A stretch of 64,000 nt of DNA, from contig NC_039362.1 in NCBI RefSeq assembly GCF_003573695.1, positions 16,636,063 to 16,700,062 of the forward strand, in the 5' to 3' direction. A model generated the notes under the pieces. It was given only the letters and a program-made list of their open reading frames with translations. It did not search any database and was not told the origin of the DNA. The stretch is from Papaver somniferum. Taxonomy: Eukaryota; Streptophyta; Magnoliopsida; Ranunculales; Papaveraceae. Numbering within the stretch: position 1 is the stretch's first letter; the number at the start of each line of letters is the position of its first letter. Both the position numbers and the translations under genes were made by a program. Shown one piece after another: positions 1 to 12,314 of the stretch.

Positions 1-9
1 TAATTGGAA

Positions 10-300
10 TACAAATAACCAAACTAATCACGAAGTAATCAATTTAATTATTTTGGGCTCAACATAAGAGAACTTATGGAACCCCGACTAAGTTCATCAT
101 AGAATATGACAACCTTAACCGTACATGTACTCAACATAAGAAAGAAGACTTATGGAGTACAAACTAAATAACCAAACTAGTTGGTTAATTTAGTTCCTAA
201 TGCTCGACATATATCATATTATGGAACAACCAACAAAGCCAAGGTAAATCGACTTAGTTGTGAGGTGCTCAACATAAGACACACAATGGAGCCTTCACGG
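10..300 (-). repeat. Degenerate short tandem repeats in copia tail
   Basis: The phrase ctcaacataag followed by an acttatgga-like phrase recurs roughly every 70 bp, near 57, 130, 205 and 268. The same block, in the other orientation, lies at 54724-55010 in the full-length relative, about 0.8-1 kb before its 3' LTR. It is therefore a family feature and not a local accident. Confidence 0.6.
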
Positions 301-776
301 TAAAACATAATAAAATGGATCAATGAAGATCAATACCGTGGATAACATACAAGGACCTATTCTATTTTCCATCATAATGACATAATAAACTTTATCCTTG
401 TTGAACAAAAGATTTTATCCTATTTTCCATCAAATACATGACTGCATAGGCATAACTTTTGTATATGTCAAAAGTCTATTCGTCCTTTCATCAATACGAA
501 TACCAATTCATGAACGACTTTACTTTTGACTGCAATATGGGACCTTCAATACGAATACCAATTCATAAACAATACATATCCCATAAAAATATTGCAATAT
601 CAAAAACCATTAAAATACTACAATAAAAATCATCCTCCAAATATTTTTAGAATTTAATAACCAATAAACCTAAAAAATAACATAAGAAGATGAAAACAAA
701 AATAGCTATGTGTAGTCACAATCATCTCTATTCAAAGCACTAGTTATTCTTCCAACTAATCAAAAAAGAAGACATC

Positions 777-1139
777 CTAGGCGACAATGCCTTTGAGAAA
801 TTCAGCATCATTCCCAAACTCCTTGTTGTCAACAGCCATTGGAACATACGGTTCATGAAGATAGGAGTTTATATCAACGAACTGTCTTGGCTGATTATGT
901 CGTACCAAGGCTTTCTGAATTTCTAAGGACTTTGACACAAAAGCCTTTATTTCACGAATCTCCTTTCTTACTTCCTTTAACTCATCAAGAACATCGGAAA
1001 ACTTCTGAGAGTTAGAAGGCACAGCCCTGGGATTTCTTGTATTCCTTCCTTTTCTTTTCATGGACTTAGAAACAAGAGATTTTTCTTTTTCCTTGATTGA
1101 AGATTTAACAATCATGTTGACATCCTTTCCATCTGACAT
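777..1139 (-). CDS. Small uncharacterised copia second ORF (120 aa)
   Basis: An uninterrupted 120-codon frame between the end of Gag and the tail of the copia element. I do not recognise a domain. The first 40 residues are rich in lysine, arginine and serine. They are followed by a charged stretch that could form a helix or coiled coil (DVLDELKEVRKEIREIKAFV, about residues 49-68), then a Q-P-R-Q-F-V-D segment. It has no zinc knuckle and no catalytic motif. The ATG at 1139 is preceded by TATATAAG about 70 bp upstream. No equivalent ORF was found at the matching place in the relative at 49286-58305. It could be an accessory retroelement protein or an open frame kept by chance. Its openness stands out because the adjacent gag has three stops. 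Confidence 0.45.
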   Translation of the reverse strand: MSDGKDVNMIVKSSIKEKEKSLVSKSMKRKGRNTRNPRAVPSNSQKFSDVLDELKEVRKEIREIKAFVSKSLEIQKALVRHNQPRQFVDINSYLHEPYVPMAVDNKEFGNDAEFLKGIVA

Positions 1140-1205
1140 GGTGCTTTGAGAATAGTTATAAACAACTGGATTTGTGTGATTGAATCACTTAACTCAACAA
1201 GCAAT

Positions 1206-1213
1206 CTTATATA
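1206..1213 (-). promoter_or_regulatory. Possible internal TATA box
   Basis: TATATAAG on the minus strand, 67-74 bp upstream of the 120-codon ORF. The spacing fits an RNA polymerase II promoter that would let the small ORF be expressed from its own transcript. This is inference from one motif in AT-rich DNA. Confidence 0.25.
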
Positions 1214-1450
1214 GGATGTCAAAAAGGAAAAAGGAATGTACGGTTCAAAACCTATTGACAGGTTCGTATACGCCCAACTCTAAAACCCTATAAAGAGTAG
1301 AATTGTCGATAATAACCCTTTATTTTATTTGATAGACAGAAAATAAAAAATCTAAGAAAACAAGGAAAAACTTTACTGAAGCCTGAATCAGCACTCAATC
1401 TTGTCTCTTTTCGATCAGGCACATGAGACAAGATTTTCCCAACAACACAA

Positions 1451-3004
1451 TCAAGTTGTGTTGTGATGAACAACAATTTGTCCATCTTTTTCCTCAAGGG
1501 AAGAATCTTCAGACTTCTGTCTATCAAAACGATTCGACCATACTTTCTTTTCAAATGGTCTTACTCTATCCCTGGAAGCCAACTTCTTAGACGAAGATAA
1601 GATCCTACATACCTCGGCGGTCTTCTGAGCAAGTTTCAGCTTCCTTGCTAATCGATCTGCTCTTCGTTGAATTTTGGTGGCGTGCCTTATTTGGTGTTTT
1701 TACTTGTAACACCTTGATAGTTCGTGTCCCTTCATCGAACAAAGCGAGCACGTCAAACTTGGATAGTATTCAGGCATCTGAGATGTGCAAGCAGCTAGAC
1801 ATACAGTAGATCCTGAAACATTACTAACAGGGTTTCCAGTTAGAGAATATTCCAGCTTGATTGGGTTTCCTTCTTCTCCGAACCCATTGAGGTTGATATA
1901 TGTATTGCTAAAAGTATCAAAATCGATGTTTTCACCAAGAAGCCCTATACTTGATTTCCTATCTTCATCGGAATCATAGGTTTCAGACATTTCATCAAGT
2001 GTTACAGCTAGACCTTTGTTCCCAGTGTATTTTCTACGATTTGGGCATTCGTTAGCAAAATGGCCAAAACCCTTACACTTAAAGCACCGAGGCATGTCCT
2101 CGTCATCAGCCTCGTCAGCATCCCTGTTTTTAGGAGGTACGCGACCGTGAGGTTTGTCTGATGACCTAGGTTTATCTCTTGAAAACCGTTTACTTCTCTT
2201 CAACAGAAGATCCCTAAACTGTCTTGTGATCAAGGAGACCGACTTGTCAAGGTCTTCATCTGAAAAATCATTCTCAGACTGATCATCCTCAAAGACATGA
2301 ACACTTTTACCTTTGGCAAGTAATTTAATGCTCTTCTGTGCTTTAAAGGCAACATCCTTATCGACTTTGGATGTATGCTCATGGTCAAAGATCTTTAGCT
2401 TTCCAACCAAGGTGTTTCTGAAAAAATTATTGAGGTTATTCCCCTTAATGATGTCATGCTTCTTAGACTCGTATCTATATGGCAGCGATCTGAGAATTTT
2501 CATCACAATGTCCTTTTCAGGAATAGTCTTACCCAATGCAAAAGATGCATTAACAATTTCAGACACTTTGTGATTAAACTCATCAAATGTTTCTTCATCT
2601 GCCATACGAAGGTTCTCCCAATCGGAATTAAGGTTTTGAAGCCTAGCTTCCTTTTCACTTGAGTTTCCTTCAAATACGGTTACTAAGATATCCCAAGCAT
2701 CTTTAGACCTAGTGCAATTAGACACATGGTGTTAAAGATTTGGGGCAATGTAATGTATGATAGCATTTAACCCTTCAGAATTCTGCTTTGCAACAAAAAT
2801 CTCGGCAGCATTATATTCACCAATATTCTTGGGATCAGTTCCGTCTCCAGCTGCAACAACGGGCGCATCATAACCATTCACCACATATACCCATGATTGA
2901 AAATCACGCGATTGAAGAAAAGATTGCATATCAATATTCCACTATAAGTAATTGGAACCATCGAAGACTGGTGGTACGTCAATAGAGATAGCACCTTTGT
3001 CCAT
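1451..3004 (-). pseudogene. Copia gag with three premature stops
   Basis: One continuous frame of 517 codons plus a terminal TGA, broken by stops at 2944-2942, 2734-2732 and 1702-1700 but with no frameshift. The N-terminus has the copia Gag signature P-V-F-D-G-S-N-Y, followed by a UBN2-type helical region with the L-x-x-W-D-I-L and F-x-x-x-L-R-S-L-P phrases. A CCHC zinc knuckle C-x2-C-x4-H-x4-C (CFKCKGFGHFANEC) lies near 2080-2040. A second knuckle (CSLCSMKGHELSRC) precedes the stop at 1702. Gag would form the particle and package RNA. The start at 3004 is chosen because it lies 50 bp after the primer site and opens the conserved N-terminal motif. The last codons (N-T-T-stop) match those of the other copies in the window. 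Confidence 0.8.
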
Positions 3005-3053
3005 AGAGTCAGATCACTACAAACACGGACTTGTTAGGTCTTGAACGTGTTTT

Positions 3054-3070
3054 CCTGCTCTGATACCAAT
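3054..3070 (-). other. Primer-binding site (tRNA-iMet type)
   Basis: On the minus strand the bases right after the LTR end read ATTGGTATCAGAGCAGG, the usual plant copia primer site complementary to initiator tRNA-Met. It fixes both the element's orientation and the inner LTR boundary at 3071. Confidence 0.85.
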
Positions 3071-5473
3071 TGAAAAAGCGGGGGTCTCAATCTGTATGGA
3101 CTAACTCCGAAATACTTTGCTAGAGAATCAGCTAGACAGTCAGATTCAATCTAGATAAAAATATCTCAAGGAGTTAATATCTCTCTCTTGATTTGATTTT
3201 TACTCAAGCTAAAAACAATAGCGAGTCTTTATCAAATACAAGGAATACTTGGATGGTACCAAAGACCAATGTCCAAGGATCAATCAATATCAATCAACAA
3301 CCAAAGGTTGGATTTCCAATTGATGATCACGAACGCACAACCTGTATTATTTCAATTATATAAAATATAATGCGGAAAAGAAATAACACAGACACCAGAA
3401 ATTTTGTTAACGAGGAAACCGCAAATGCAGAAAAACCCCGGGACCTAGTCCAGATTGAATACACACTGTATTAAGCCGCTATAGACACTATCCTACTGCA
3501 AACTAACTTCGGAATGGACTATAGTTGAACCCCAATCAGTCTCCCACCGATCCAAGGTACAGTTGTACTCCTACACCTCTGATCCCAGCAGGATACTGCG
3601 CACTTGATTCCCTTAGCTGATCTCACCCACAACCAAGAGTTGCTGCAACCCAAATCACAGACTTGATAATAAACAGATCTGTCTCACACAGAAAAGTCTA
3701 TAAAAGGATAAATCTGTCTTCCACAGATAAACCCTAGGTTTTGTTCCGTCTTTTGATATAAAATCAAGGTGAAAAGGAACCAATTGATAATCCGGTCTCA
3801 TATTCCCGAAGAACAGCCTAGATTAATCAATCACTTCTCTACAATCCTTCCTGACTACACAAGCGGATTGTCTAGGAATCACAAACAGTGAGACGAAGAT
3901 GTTTGTGAATTATTTATCTTGCCTATCGGAGAACTCTCACGATCTCTAGTCAATCAATCGATTGTACTCGTACGATAGAAGATGCAAGATCAGATCACAC
4001 AACTACGATAAAGTATTATCGGTATGGCTTCACAATCTCAATGAAGTATTTAAGTCGTTAACCTGATTTTAGAGAAGAAATTCAAAGGTTAATGGAGATC
4101 GACTCTAGCGGGCGCACTAGTAGCACCCAGACGTGTGGGTATTAGTTTTGCACAATGCTAGATGTCTCCTTTATATAGCCTTCAAATCAGGGTTTTTCCT
4201 TAGTTACAAAGCAATCCTTATTCACCGTTAGATGAAAACCTGATTTAGATTCAAGCTAATATTTCTCAACCGTTAGATCGAAAACTTAGCTTGTCACACA
4301 CACTTGGGTAGACGTTTACTGGGTTCGTGAAAACCATGCCCAAACGTGTACGTGTATGTTGGTTCAACATAGTAACCCAAAAGGTTAACCATATGAGCAT
4401 TTCATATTAACCTTGTTCTTCTTCACCATAACTAGTTCAATTGACTCAAATGAACTAGTTAAAGAGTTGTTCAATTGCTATGAGATCTTATGTAACTACA
4501 CAAGACAAAATTGAAACAAAGATGATTCGATTCGATTGAGTCGGCTCATGAACATTACAGCCACGGTTTGCATAAAGCGGTCCTTAGTAATTTAATGTTT
4601 CATATTCAGAGCACATCTTTAGATCATAACCTCTTAAGTTCACAAACAAGTTCGCGGACTTAAGTTAATCAGTTGAGTTTTCCAAACTCAGCAGAAATTC
4701 TCGGAAAGAGAACTTCGCCAGTTCGCGGACTGGGTTCGCAGACTGAGTTCGCTGACTTAGCACACAAACGAGTTTTGGAAAATCCAGCAGAAATTCTTGG
4801 TCGAGAACTTCCGACAGTTCGCGGACTAAGCCTGCGGACTGGGTTCGCGGACCTGGAAAGCCAATTCCACAATCCTCCCGATTTCTCTTGATCAACAAAG
4901 TTCGAAAACTTCGGTTCAAGGAATATATGGTTATGAAATCTAAACTCTCATTTCAATCATTGGGACATTCTCAGAGGACGCTATATAGCCGTTATTCACA
5001 GACCGATTCACGTCAGAGCAATTCTCAAAGTGATTGAAATTTTTCATGACTTTCGTCACTAGGTGAAGATAAACTTGATCAAAGCGAAACGCTTTACCAA
5101 AACACGATTTCGAGATAAAAGATAAGCAAGGAATGATCAACTTGAAATGTCAAATGTGTATGATCTAGTCTATATAGCATACGACTTTTGTCTCATAAGA
5201 AGTAGGAGATAGAAGAGATAGACTTTTGAGTGATATATAAGTTCAAGTCTCCACATACCTTTTTGTTGATGAAGTTCCACGGTTCCTTGTATAGATCTTC
5301 GTCGTTGTATGATGAATCGCCATGAAGTCCTTGAGCTCAACTACACTTTTCTATCCTAGTCCGAGACTTAGCTATGTAGGCTAGAAATCAAGACTTATAG
5401 TTTTGATCACTAACATTGACAAACATGCTTGAGATAGAAACGCATGCGAGGTTGACCGAGCTATGCTCTAACA
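3071..5473 (-). repeat. Copia LTR, 2403 bp
   Basis: Starts TGTTAGAGCA (minus strand, 5473) and ends in the GACCCCCGC...TTTTTCA phrase at 3071. Both ends match the LTRs at 49286-51733, 55784-58305 and 63190 onward. The middle is clearly homologous but differs most in a short-repeat slot (4650-4853). The outer flank is CATAAG on the minus strand; the partner LTR lies outside the window. Confidence 0.85.
4650..4853 (-). repeat. GTCCGCGAAC-type repeats in the LTR
   Basis: The ten-base phrase gttcgcggac (or a one-to-two base variant) appears about seven times in 200 bp, interleaved with a duplicated block around gcagaaattctcgg. In the other copies of this LTR the same place, next to GGAAGTTCTCG, holds GTACGCATAC-type repeats instead. 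Confidence 0.65.
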
Positions 5474-7860
5474 TAAGTGATATGCTGAAAAAAAAATATG
5501 AAAAATGCATCAATACATAGAAGGGGATGCCTCAAAAAAAAAATATACAGCATACTGAAAAGGGGAAGAAGAACACGATGATGTGATATCTCTTAGTTTA
5601 ACAGTCGGTCACAGAGATGGTTCGATTAAAAATATTATAAAGTTTAGGGATGCTCAATAATTATGTTTTAGAGAATAATGACAATATCTTTAGTAATCGG
5701 ATTTGAAGATGATATATACAATCCAACGGTGAGGACCCGCGAGTTCACAATTACTGTCACACGCACAGCCGCGTGACAACACGACTCTTAGCATAAATAG
5801 TTATATAAGGGGTGACTTGGGTTTACTTCTAAATAACCTCCTAAAATTGAAATGATGGTCCCCGTGAAAAAGACATGGTGCCCAAAAAAAAGTTCTAACT
5901 GAGATTGCATGGAACTGAAGTGCCCAAATTGAAGAACATGGGCCACTCTCATGAGAATTAACTGAGACCAATGACGGCTATCGTGCACAAGCCCGCGCAA
6001 AATGAATTGCATGCAAAGATTGACCAACGTTTAGATTAAATTTTCGGCGGCACATCCAATTTATCATTTTCAGCAGAATCAGTTTTTACCCTACTACAAA
6101 ATCATAACAAAATTAGAAATTGAAAGCATACTCAATGAAGTAAACACTATTAAAAGAAAGAAAAGTTGTTTTAACGAACGAAGAAAGAATTATCACAAGA
6201 ATGAAGAAAGAATTATCCCAAAAATGATGGAAAAAGAATCATCACAAGGATGGAAAAAGAATCACCACAAGGGTAAAGGAAAAGAAACACCATTAAGGTG
6301 AATAAAAACACCATTAACTAGAGTGATGTTCACCAATACTATAGTAAACATACTTTGGTTTGACCGGAAGATCGGAGAAATTCAAATCAAATACTGGTAA
6401 GATCAAGGTTAGACGAAACAAGTTTTTTTTCCTTTTCGTGAAGGATGAAAGAGAGAGGGATAGAGACGATATACTCTCTTCATGGGGGATGAGAAAGGGA
6501 AACGATATTCTCTCTCTGTTTGTGAAGACACAGAAAAAAAATCTTAGATTTTTTATTAATTTCTTTGTTTATTCGTGAGTTAAACAGTAACATATATTTG
6601 TATACATTGTTAGTTTAACTCGTATGAATCGGATTATTATATGAATTTATCTATGATCTTGATGATTCGATTTTAGTAATCAAAACATTATGATATTTTC
6701 ACTTCAATTTTTTCATAACAGTTATATTATCGTGAGACATATTTGTTGTTTTCGTAACATATAATAGTAACAGTATTAATTATTTTTTTATGTAAACTTT
6801 GATGAAAAGATATTAGGATTTATCTCACTCTCGTTAATCAGTTATTTCCTACTATCGCAATTTAGTAGTGCACGTTGTTAACCAGAGAGCTACTTGGATT
6901 ATCTTTTGTATTTTTGCAACCAGTGGAAAAACAGTTGATCATTATATCTACTATTGTATCTTTTAATAATTTATAATAATTTCAACCAGATTGTGTTAGA
7001 ACATCTTTTCTAAAAGGAAAAAAAAATCATAGAGCTTCCTTCTTCATCTTGCTTAGATTTAGTCCATTAGGATCAGATCTGAGCAAGGATATTTTTTTCT
7101 TTTTACGAATAGATATAATTTAATTTATGTTATTAGGTTTTTTTTTTTGGTGTCCATGCACATATTTCTTTGTTGTTTGTGCGATCTTTTCTTCGTCTTT
7201 AGGACGATTTTTTCTTCGCTCTAATAGCGATTCTTTCAAATCTCCATGATATTTGTTGGCTTGCTATTCTTAAATCGTCAAGAACATCAACGATTCTGCT
7301 CAGTGTCGCTTTAGATTCATCTTTAACAATAGGGATTTAGGACATCCAAATTCGTTTAGATCTACAATATTTTGGGGGAAATACTCCATTTTAGGAGCAT
7401 TTCTTATTGAAGAAGATAATTTTAACTGATCGGAGTGGATTCCAGTTCACACCATCATTCATCAAGATTAGATTTATTGTTGAACTCGAAACCTTAAACA
7501 ATGTTTATCATTAAACGTGTATAATTAACGGATAATCTTCATTCTACTGGTTAAATTTTACTTTAGGTTTGTCCTATCATCATGGTCCGCTATTATCAAG
7601 AATCTCAAGTTTTGTCAACACTTTATGTGAGTGGAAAGTTGAAATCATTCCGCAGTGATAAGATTAGAACACTTTCTTTGGATTTGCAGTGTAGAAATAT
7701 GTGTGTGCTTTGAACGCCGACTCTTCAAAGTTGGGGAGTCTATGTGTAAATAGTTACCGGTGGTCTGACTCTTAAAAGCTACTGGAAGAGATACACATTC
7801 ACCAATTTTATGACTGACTAGTTTGAGGCATATTTCAATTATTTGAAGCCTACTCAATAG
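5474..7860. other. Unassigned AT-rich DNA
   Basis: No gene, RNA gene or clear element ends seen. The open frames here are short and compositionally biased (for example 6360-6578). The only structure I can point to is the short tandem repeat at 6178-6275. It may be decayed repeat sequence. Confidence 0.5.
6178..6275. repeat. Degenerate tandem repeat, about 25 bp unit
   Basis: About four imperfect copies of a purine-rich unit, gaagaaagaattatcacaag and variants ending in atcaccacaag. They decay to the right. Confidence 0.5.
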
Positions 7861-8690
7861 TTTTTTCTTTCTTTCTTTCTTTTGATCGGCAAAGAAATAA
7901 AAAACAAAGACGTATGAAAGATTTATACCACGATAAGCCAAATACAACAGAAACAAAAAAAAAAGGAGAAAAAACCAAGCCTACAAACAAACTAGGCCAA
8001 AGAAAAGGAAACTAAACAAAGGCCTATAAATAGACCTAAGACCAAACAAGGCTAATGCATTTCAAAGAAAGTTGGGTGCCAGTTCGGCACAACATCAGGA
8101 GGAGAGATTGTCTCAGATTCTTTCACTATTAATGACCAAGAATAAAGGTAGTAAACTGTTTTATAAGTGACTGCAATATCATTGCAAGTATTTCCAATGA
8201 ATACCCTTATATTCAATTCTTACCGAATGCTCCATAAAATTGCAGCAGAATCCAATTCCAAATAAAAGTTAGTGCATCAGAAGACCGGTTCAAGTGCCAA
8301 GATTGAATAACAGAAGGAATATGTTCATGCACTGCAAAAAACCAGTTGAGCTTCTCCAAGAATTTCCTCCGGATTTTCTTGGCAAAATTATAGTGTAGCA
8401 TCAAGTGTGAAGTTGTCTCTGGTTCTTTCCAGAAGAGACGTCTAACTGGAACATCAATCCCCTTTCTTCTAAAAGAATCTCTGGTTGGCAGTCTTCCATG
8501 AGCAGTTGACGATAAGAAAAAGCTTATCTTAGGAAGGATATTTTTGTCTCTAGATAAAGGAGAAGATTGCATTATGTTCATGATTTGAGTCCAAAACAGT
8601 TAAGAAATCAGAAAGAACTTGACAGTAAAAACCTTTTTAGAGCTTAGAGTCCACTGTAGCTCATCATATGCAAAGGAATATCGACATATG
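7861..8690 (-). pseudogene. L1-like LINE 3' fragment
   Basis: Read on the minus strand, 8690-8213 encodes a broken zf-RVT region, the zinc-binding tail after the RT of plant L1 LINEs. Visible pieces are S-S-K-K-V-F-T-V, P-K-I-S-F-F-L, A-H-G-R-L-P-T-R-D-S and E-T-T-S-H-L-M-L-H; the first zinc ligand is degraded. The noncoding part ends in TTTGCCGATCAAAAG followed by an AAAG-rich tail at 7895-7861, the usual 3' terminus of these elements. The fragment is 5'-truncated, as is common for LINEs. I could not find a convincing target duplication. Confidence 0.75.
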
Positions 8691-10369
8691 TGATTGGTTG
8701 GCATACAATCCAAATTAGATTGGATTAATTTCTCGATTGACACTATTTTGGATCCAAGACTTAACACCTTAAAATTTCCAAGCTTATTACTTAGAGGTTA
8801 GTGTATATAGTCATAATGTGTTGTACGGCAAATATTTTTGTCGTAAAATGATCTGAAGGTTCTATTTTTTACAAAGAGTAAAATAATCATTTTGGGTAAA
8901 TATTCAGACTAGGGGTAAAATAGTAATTTGACACTCTATGGGCAAACCGATCGTCTCACAATTCATATTCATCAAGTTTTGGAATAGGAGAAAATGGTAA
9001 TTTCGGGGCATACTGGGTCATTTTGGAATTAATTGGCAAATATTTTAGTGCTATATTCTACGGCTGAATTCCTAAAATTTACATAAACATTAATATTCAT
9101 TCTCAGCTGAATAATGTAGGTTTACAGTGTCTGAACAAGATGCACATGAAGGTACTTGATTGAAACATCACAGCTATGTTCACAAAATCGGGTAACTATC
9201 ATGCCAGACACAGGAACTATAAAAATCTAGCAATTTTCCTTCAACACACACAATTCGCTAATTTTACCCAATTTCATGTGAGCACGCAAATTTGCTTATT
9301 TTTCTCAATTTCATGTGAGGACGCAAATTTTCATAATTTGCTCAAATTCATTTGAGCACGCAAAATTTACCTATTTTTTTCAAATTTGCGTGAGGCACAG
9401 TATCTAGGCTCCTATTGGTCGGATATTAGATTGGAGCAAATACCTCCCATGATTGTTCGCACTAAATCTCATTCATGTGGATAAGGATAAAAACCCTAAT
9501 TATGGTTGAACCGCACTAGCGACCAACAAAGTCGCATTGGAACATTCAAATTCACATTGCTAAGGCCCTGTAATGCTTGTTAGTGTCACAATAAGTGAAA
9601 GTAATCCAGATAATGCTATACAATGCAATTTGCTGATATCTACTGCCACACATGTATATGTTGCGAAAACCGTTACAACGTTTAAATTTAAAGCAGACAA
9701 CGGTTTTCAGCCGTCACGATCATCATAAAAGGCGTTCGTGACTCCTCATGCATCTAGTTAACATGTAACTGACATGAACAACCCAACGTAGTGAATAGTC
9801 GAAATGTCTTTTTTTATATGGAATCACATATATGTCCTGTTATACATGCGTGATTATTCACATACTCATATATCTTCTTCTCCACTCTTTCATGACCACC
9901 CATCCCTTCTCGTTGATATCAAGAAAACTAGTGCTCGACCTGCTCAAAACTTACATGATCGACATCACATATTCACCCAAGCATGTCAATTCTGACCGAC
10001 ATGGTTGAACTTTCAAAACTCATTTATGACTCTTATGAATTGACATAGATCCTAAATAAATAGATACTTATTTTTGTTTGCTCGCTTCAATTGAGCCTCA
10101 CAAGTCTTATAAACTTATAAATACTTGTCAATGACCTGTGGACATACATCATCACCTTTGACTTCAGATTAAATCAGTATTCTCTACCAAAAATTACACG
10201 AGACATCAACAATATCACAAATAAAGGGATATTCACTAGGATATTGGTCTGGCGGTGTACGACAGGCGATGTATCAATATACCCATCACTAGAAAGTGTC
10301 AAGAAGAACGGACAGTTAAAAAGAGTAGAGGAGTAGTGGGCGTGCAAACGTCCAGTCTTCCTAACAATA
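8691..10369. other. Unassigned AT-rich DNA
   Basis: No supported gene. It contains the minisatellite at 9251-9395 and otherwise only short, biased open frames. It ends at the GGGAC target duplication of the solo LTR. Confidence 0.45.
9251..9395. repeat. Minisatellite, about 45 bp unit
   Basis: Three to four imperfect copies of a unit containing tttcatgtgagcacgcaaat followed by a T-rich stretch; the last copy reads caaatttgcgtgagg. Short inverted pairs (gcacgcaaatttg and caaatttgcgtg) give it hairpin potential. Confidence 0.55.
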
Positions 10370-10858
10370 GGGACTATAAGGACCCTCAAGCTCGTCAACG
10401 CTATTAGACCAGTCAAGAAACGAATTAACCGATACTAACTCGATTAATTAAAGACGAACGTAATTAATAGAAATTAATCTAACAACGATCTAGATAGGAA
10501 ACTAGTATCACTAGATAGATCTAGAAAAGTTATTCGGAATAGACTACTCGAACGTGTCATTTAAACACCAGACGAAGAAGATATCACTTTCTTTTGGCCT
10601 TATCATCACCCAAACATGTCGATGAGAAATCAGTTCTCTTTTCTTTTCTCTTTCCTTCTTCATTCTTCTTCTTCTTCTTCTCCGTTCTTCGTCTCTTCCT
10701 CTCTGTTTAATCCCATCTCAGAGTGTTGAGTTTCTTTTGTTAGAGAAATTCTCTTGAACCTGGTTCGCTTGATGATTTGAGGAAGGAGGTGTTGTTACTG
10801 AAGCCGATTGAGTTCCGGAAGCAACAGAGATTTGGTAAGTTAAATTAGGATTTGTAAT

Positions 10859-11802
10859 TGTGTGCACATATTTCATCATCAAACACGTGTATATAGGAAC
10901 ATATGTGGAGAGCATGCGGACAAAGTCATCAAAGCATGATGACATGTGCCCACAACCAAGATGCCCATCCCGCCGACGTTGGATCGTTTCCCGAACAAAT
11001 CTAAGGGCAGAAGTTAAAGGATGTTCCGGTAACACGCTGTACTGTGGAGCACCAAATAACTCCCAAAGAGTTACTTTATCTCATCCCTAAAAGAAGCCAA
11101 GATCAACGATGGAGAGAAGATGTACTGACATAGACACGACAGAGGCAGAGAACACTTGCCTGACACGAGCAGGCGCCTCAACTACCCGCATTAAACACTC
11201 TGAGCAGCATACGTGTCGATCAACCCGTGGAGCGAACGAGGATGACTCTGCGTGATGAAGTTACGAACGAAGACCCCTGCGTGATGGACACAAAACACAA
11301 GAAGATAAGGTTCCAACGGCCTTCAGAGATGGGTCCCACACTCTAACCCTATAAATACCCCCTCTCCACCTAGAGTAAAGGGATCGGAAAAACTGGGGAA
11401 GAAGGAGAGAGATAAAATATTGTAAGTGTAAGTTAGTCCTTTACAATGGACAGACCCATGTAAACTACAAAGTCACTCGACTATCTTTGTAACCATCAAG
11501 TACATAGTGAAACAACAACCCCGTGGATGTAGGCCTTAGTGCTGAACCACGTAAATCCCGGTCTCATTTACACTTCAGCACTTTATTTTTGTCTAACGCT
11601 TCATGAGTTTTACTTTTATGCTTCATTTTCTTTATCTCCCCTTGCGTAAACGCCACTCACAGTATTCTTAGATGAGGCTATGATAAACCCGAAGGTTTTG
11701 AGCCAACGAACCAATGCCATTGTATTATCAGCACGAGTTGGTACCTAGAGTTTGAATATTGTTTGTGAACATATAGATGCCTACGTGATTTACGTGTTCA
11801 CA
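10859..11802 (+). repeat. Tat element 5' LTR, 944 bp
   Basis: Starts TGTGTGCACATATTTC and ends TTTACGTGTTCACA. It contains a TATA-like ctataaatacccc near 11350, which probably serves the genomic transcript. Same length as the 3' LTR. Confidence 0.93.
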
Positions 11803-11822
11803 ATTTGGCACTAGAAACAGGG
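11803..11822 (+). other. Presumed primer-binding region of the Tat element
   Basis: The bases after the LTR read atttggcactagaaacaggg. The TTGG start is normal for a primer site, but I cannot assign the matching tRNA. Confidence 0.4.
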
Positions 11823-12314
11823 ACTTCGTCCCGGTAAAATATTTATCTTATCCTGTGATTTCATAATTAAATTAGCGTAAGATTGCTCTGCTTCATTATC
11901 TTTTACAGTATTTATCTTTTATTAACTTTGCCATGTTCAAAAATGCACCCGTTGTCTTCGGTACTACCGACAGTATCGTCGTTTACTGGTTAAAAGATTT
12001 ATTACTTAGATCCACGGATCTACATTTTTCTAGATCTCGTACGGACCTATCTTTCCGTTGGGCTTTCGTAAGTTTTCAAAGGATTTACGTGCAGTTTTAA
12101 AAGGGGTTTTCTCGCGTTTCCTCATACTTTCAATGAATCCGCACTTTTAATAAGAATTTAATCCATATACTTTTAACTCATGTTTGAATCAAATGGGCTA
12201 CCCTAAGAGTTCTCTGTGGCCCTAGGGCAGTTTCTCCCTGTCGTGGAATTAGGAATTTTCGCAAACTAACCCGATCCGCACAGACATTTCTGTTTCCCGC
12301 TGTTTGAAATTCCC
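11823..12314 (+). other. Tat element leader
   Basis: About 490 bp between the primer region and the first gag ATG. No open frame of note. It probably holds packaging signals, but none can be pointed to. Confidence 0.5.

Larger units (their letters stand above)
1..5473 (-). mobile_element. SIRE-like Ty1/copia element, continues past left edge
   Basis: Minus-strand LTR retrotransposon. From its 5' end it has an LTR (5473 down to 3071), a primer-binding site, a Gag frame (3004-1451), a small second ORF (1139-777) and an AT-rich tail with short repeats that runs off the window. The 3' LTR is not seen. The lineage call (SIRE/Maximus) rests on the long LTR, the TTGGTATCAGAGC primer site and the GFGH-type zinc knuckle in Gag. 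No protease, integrase, RT or RNase H is visible in about 3 kb of internal sequence. The related full copy at 49286-58305 has a 4 kb internal region and also lacks pol, so this copy was probably gag-only too. Its target duplication cannot be checked. Confidence 0.85.

Noticed and set aside
1288..1554. 88-codon minus-strand frame
   Set aside because: It overlaps the end of copia gag in another frame; the gag frame is the one shared between copies.
8213..8581. Frame read as a host gene
   Set aside because: The zf-RVT phrases and the adenine-rich 3' tail identify it as a LINE remnant.
10860..11090. Plus-strand frames in the two Tat LTRs (also 23518-23913)
   Set aside because: They are present only because the LTR is duplicated, overlap an equally long frame on the other strand, and show no domain.
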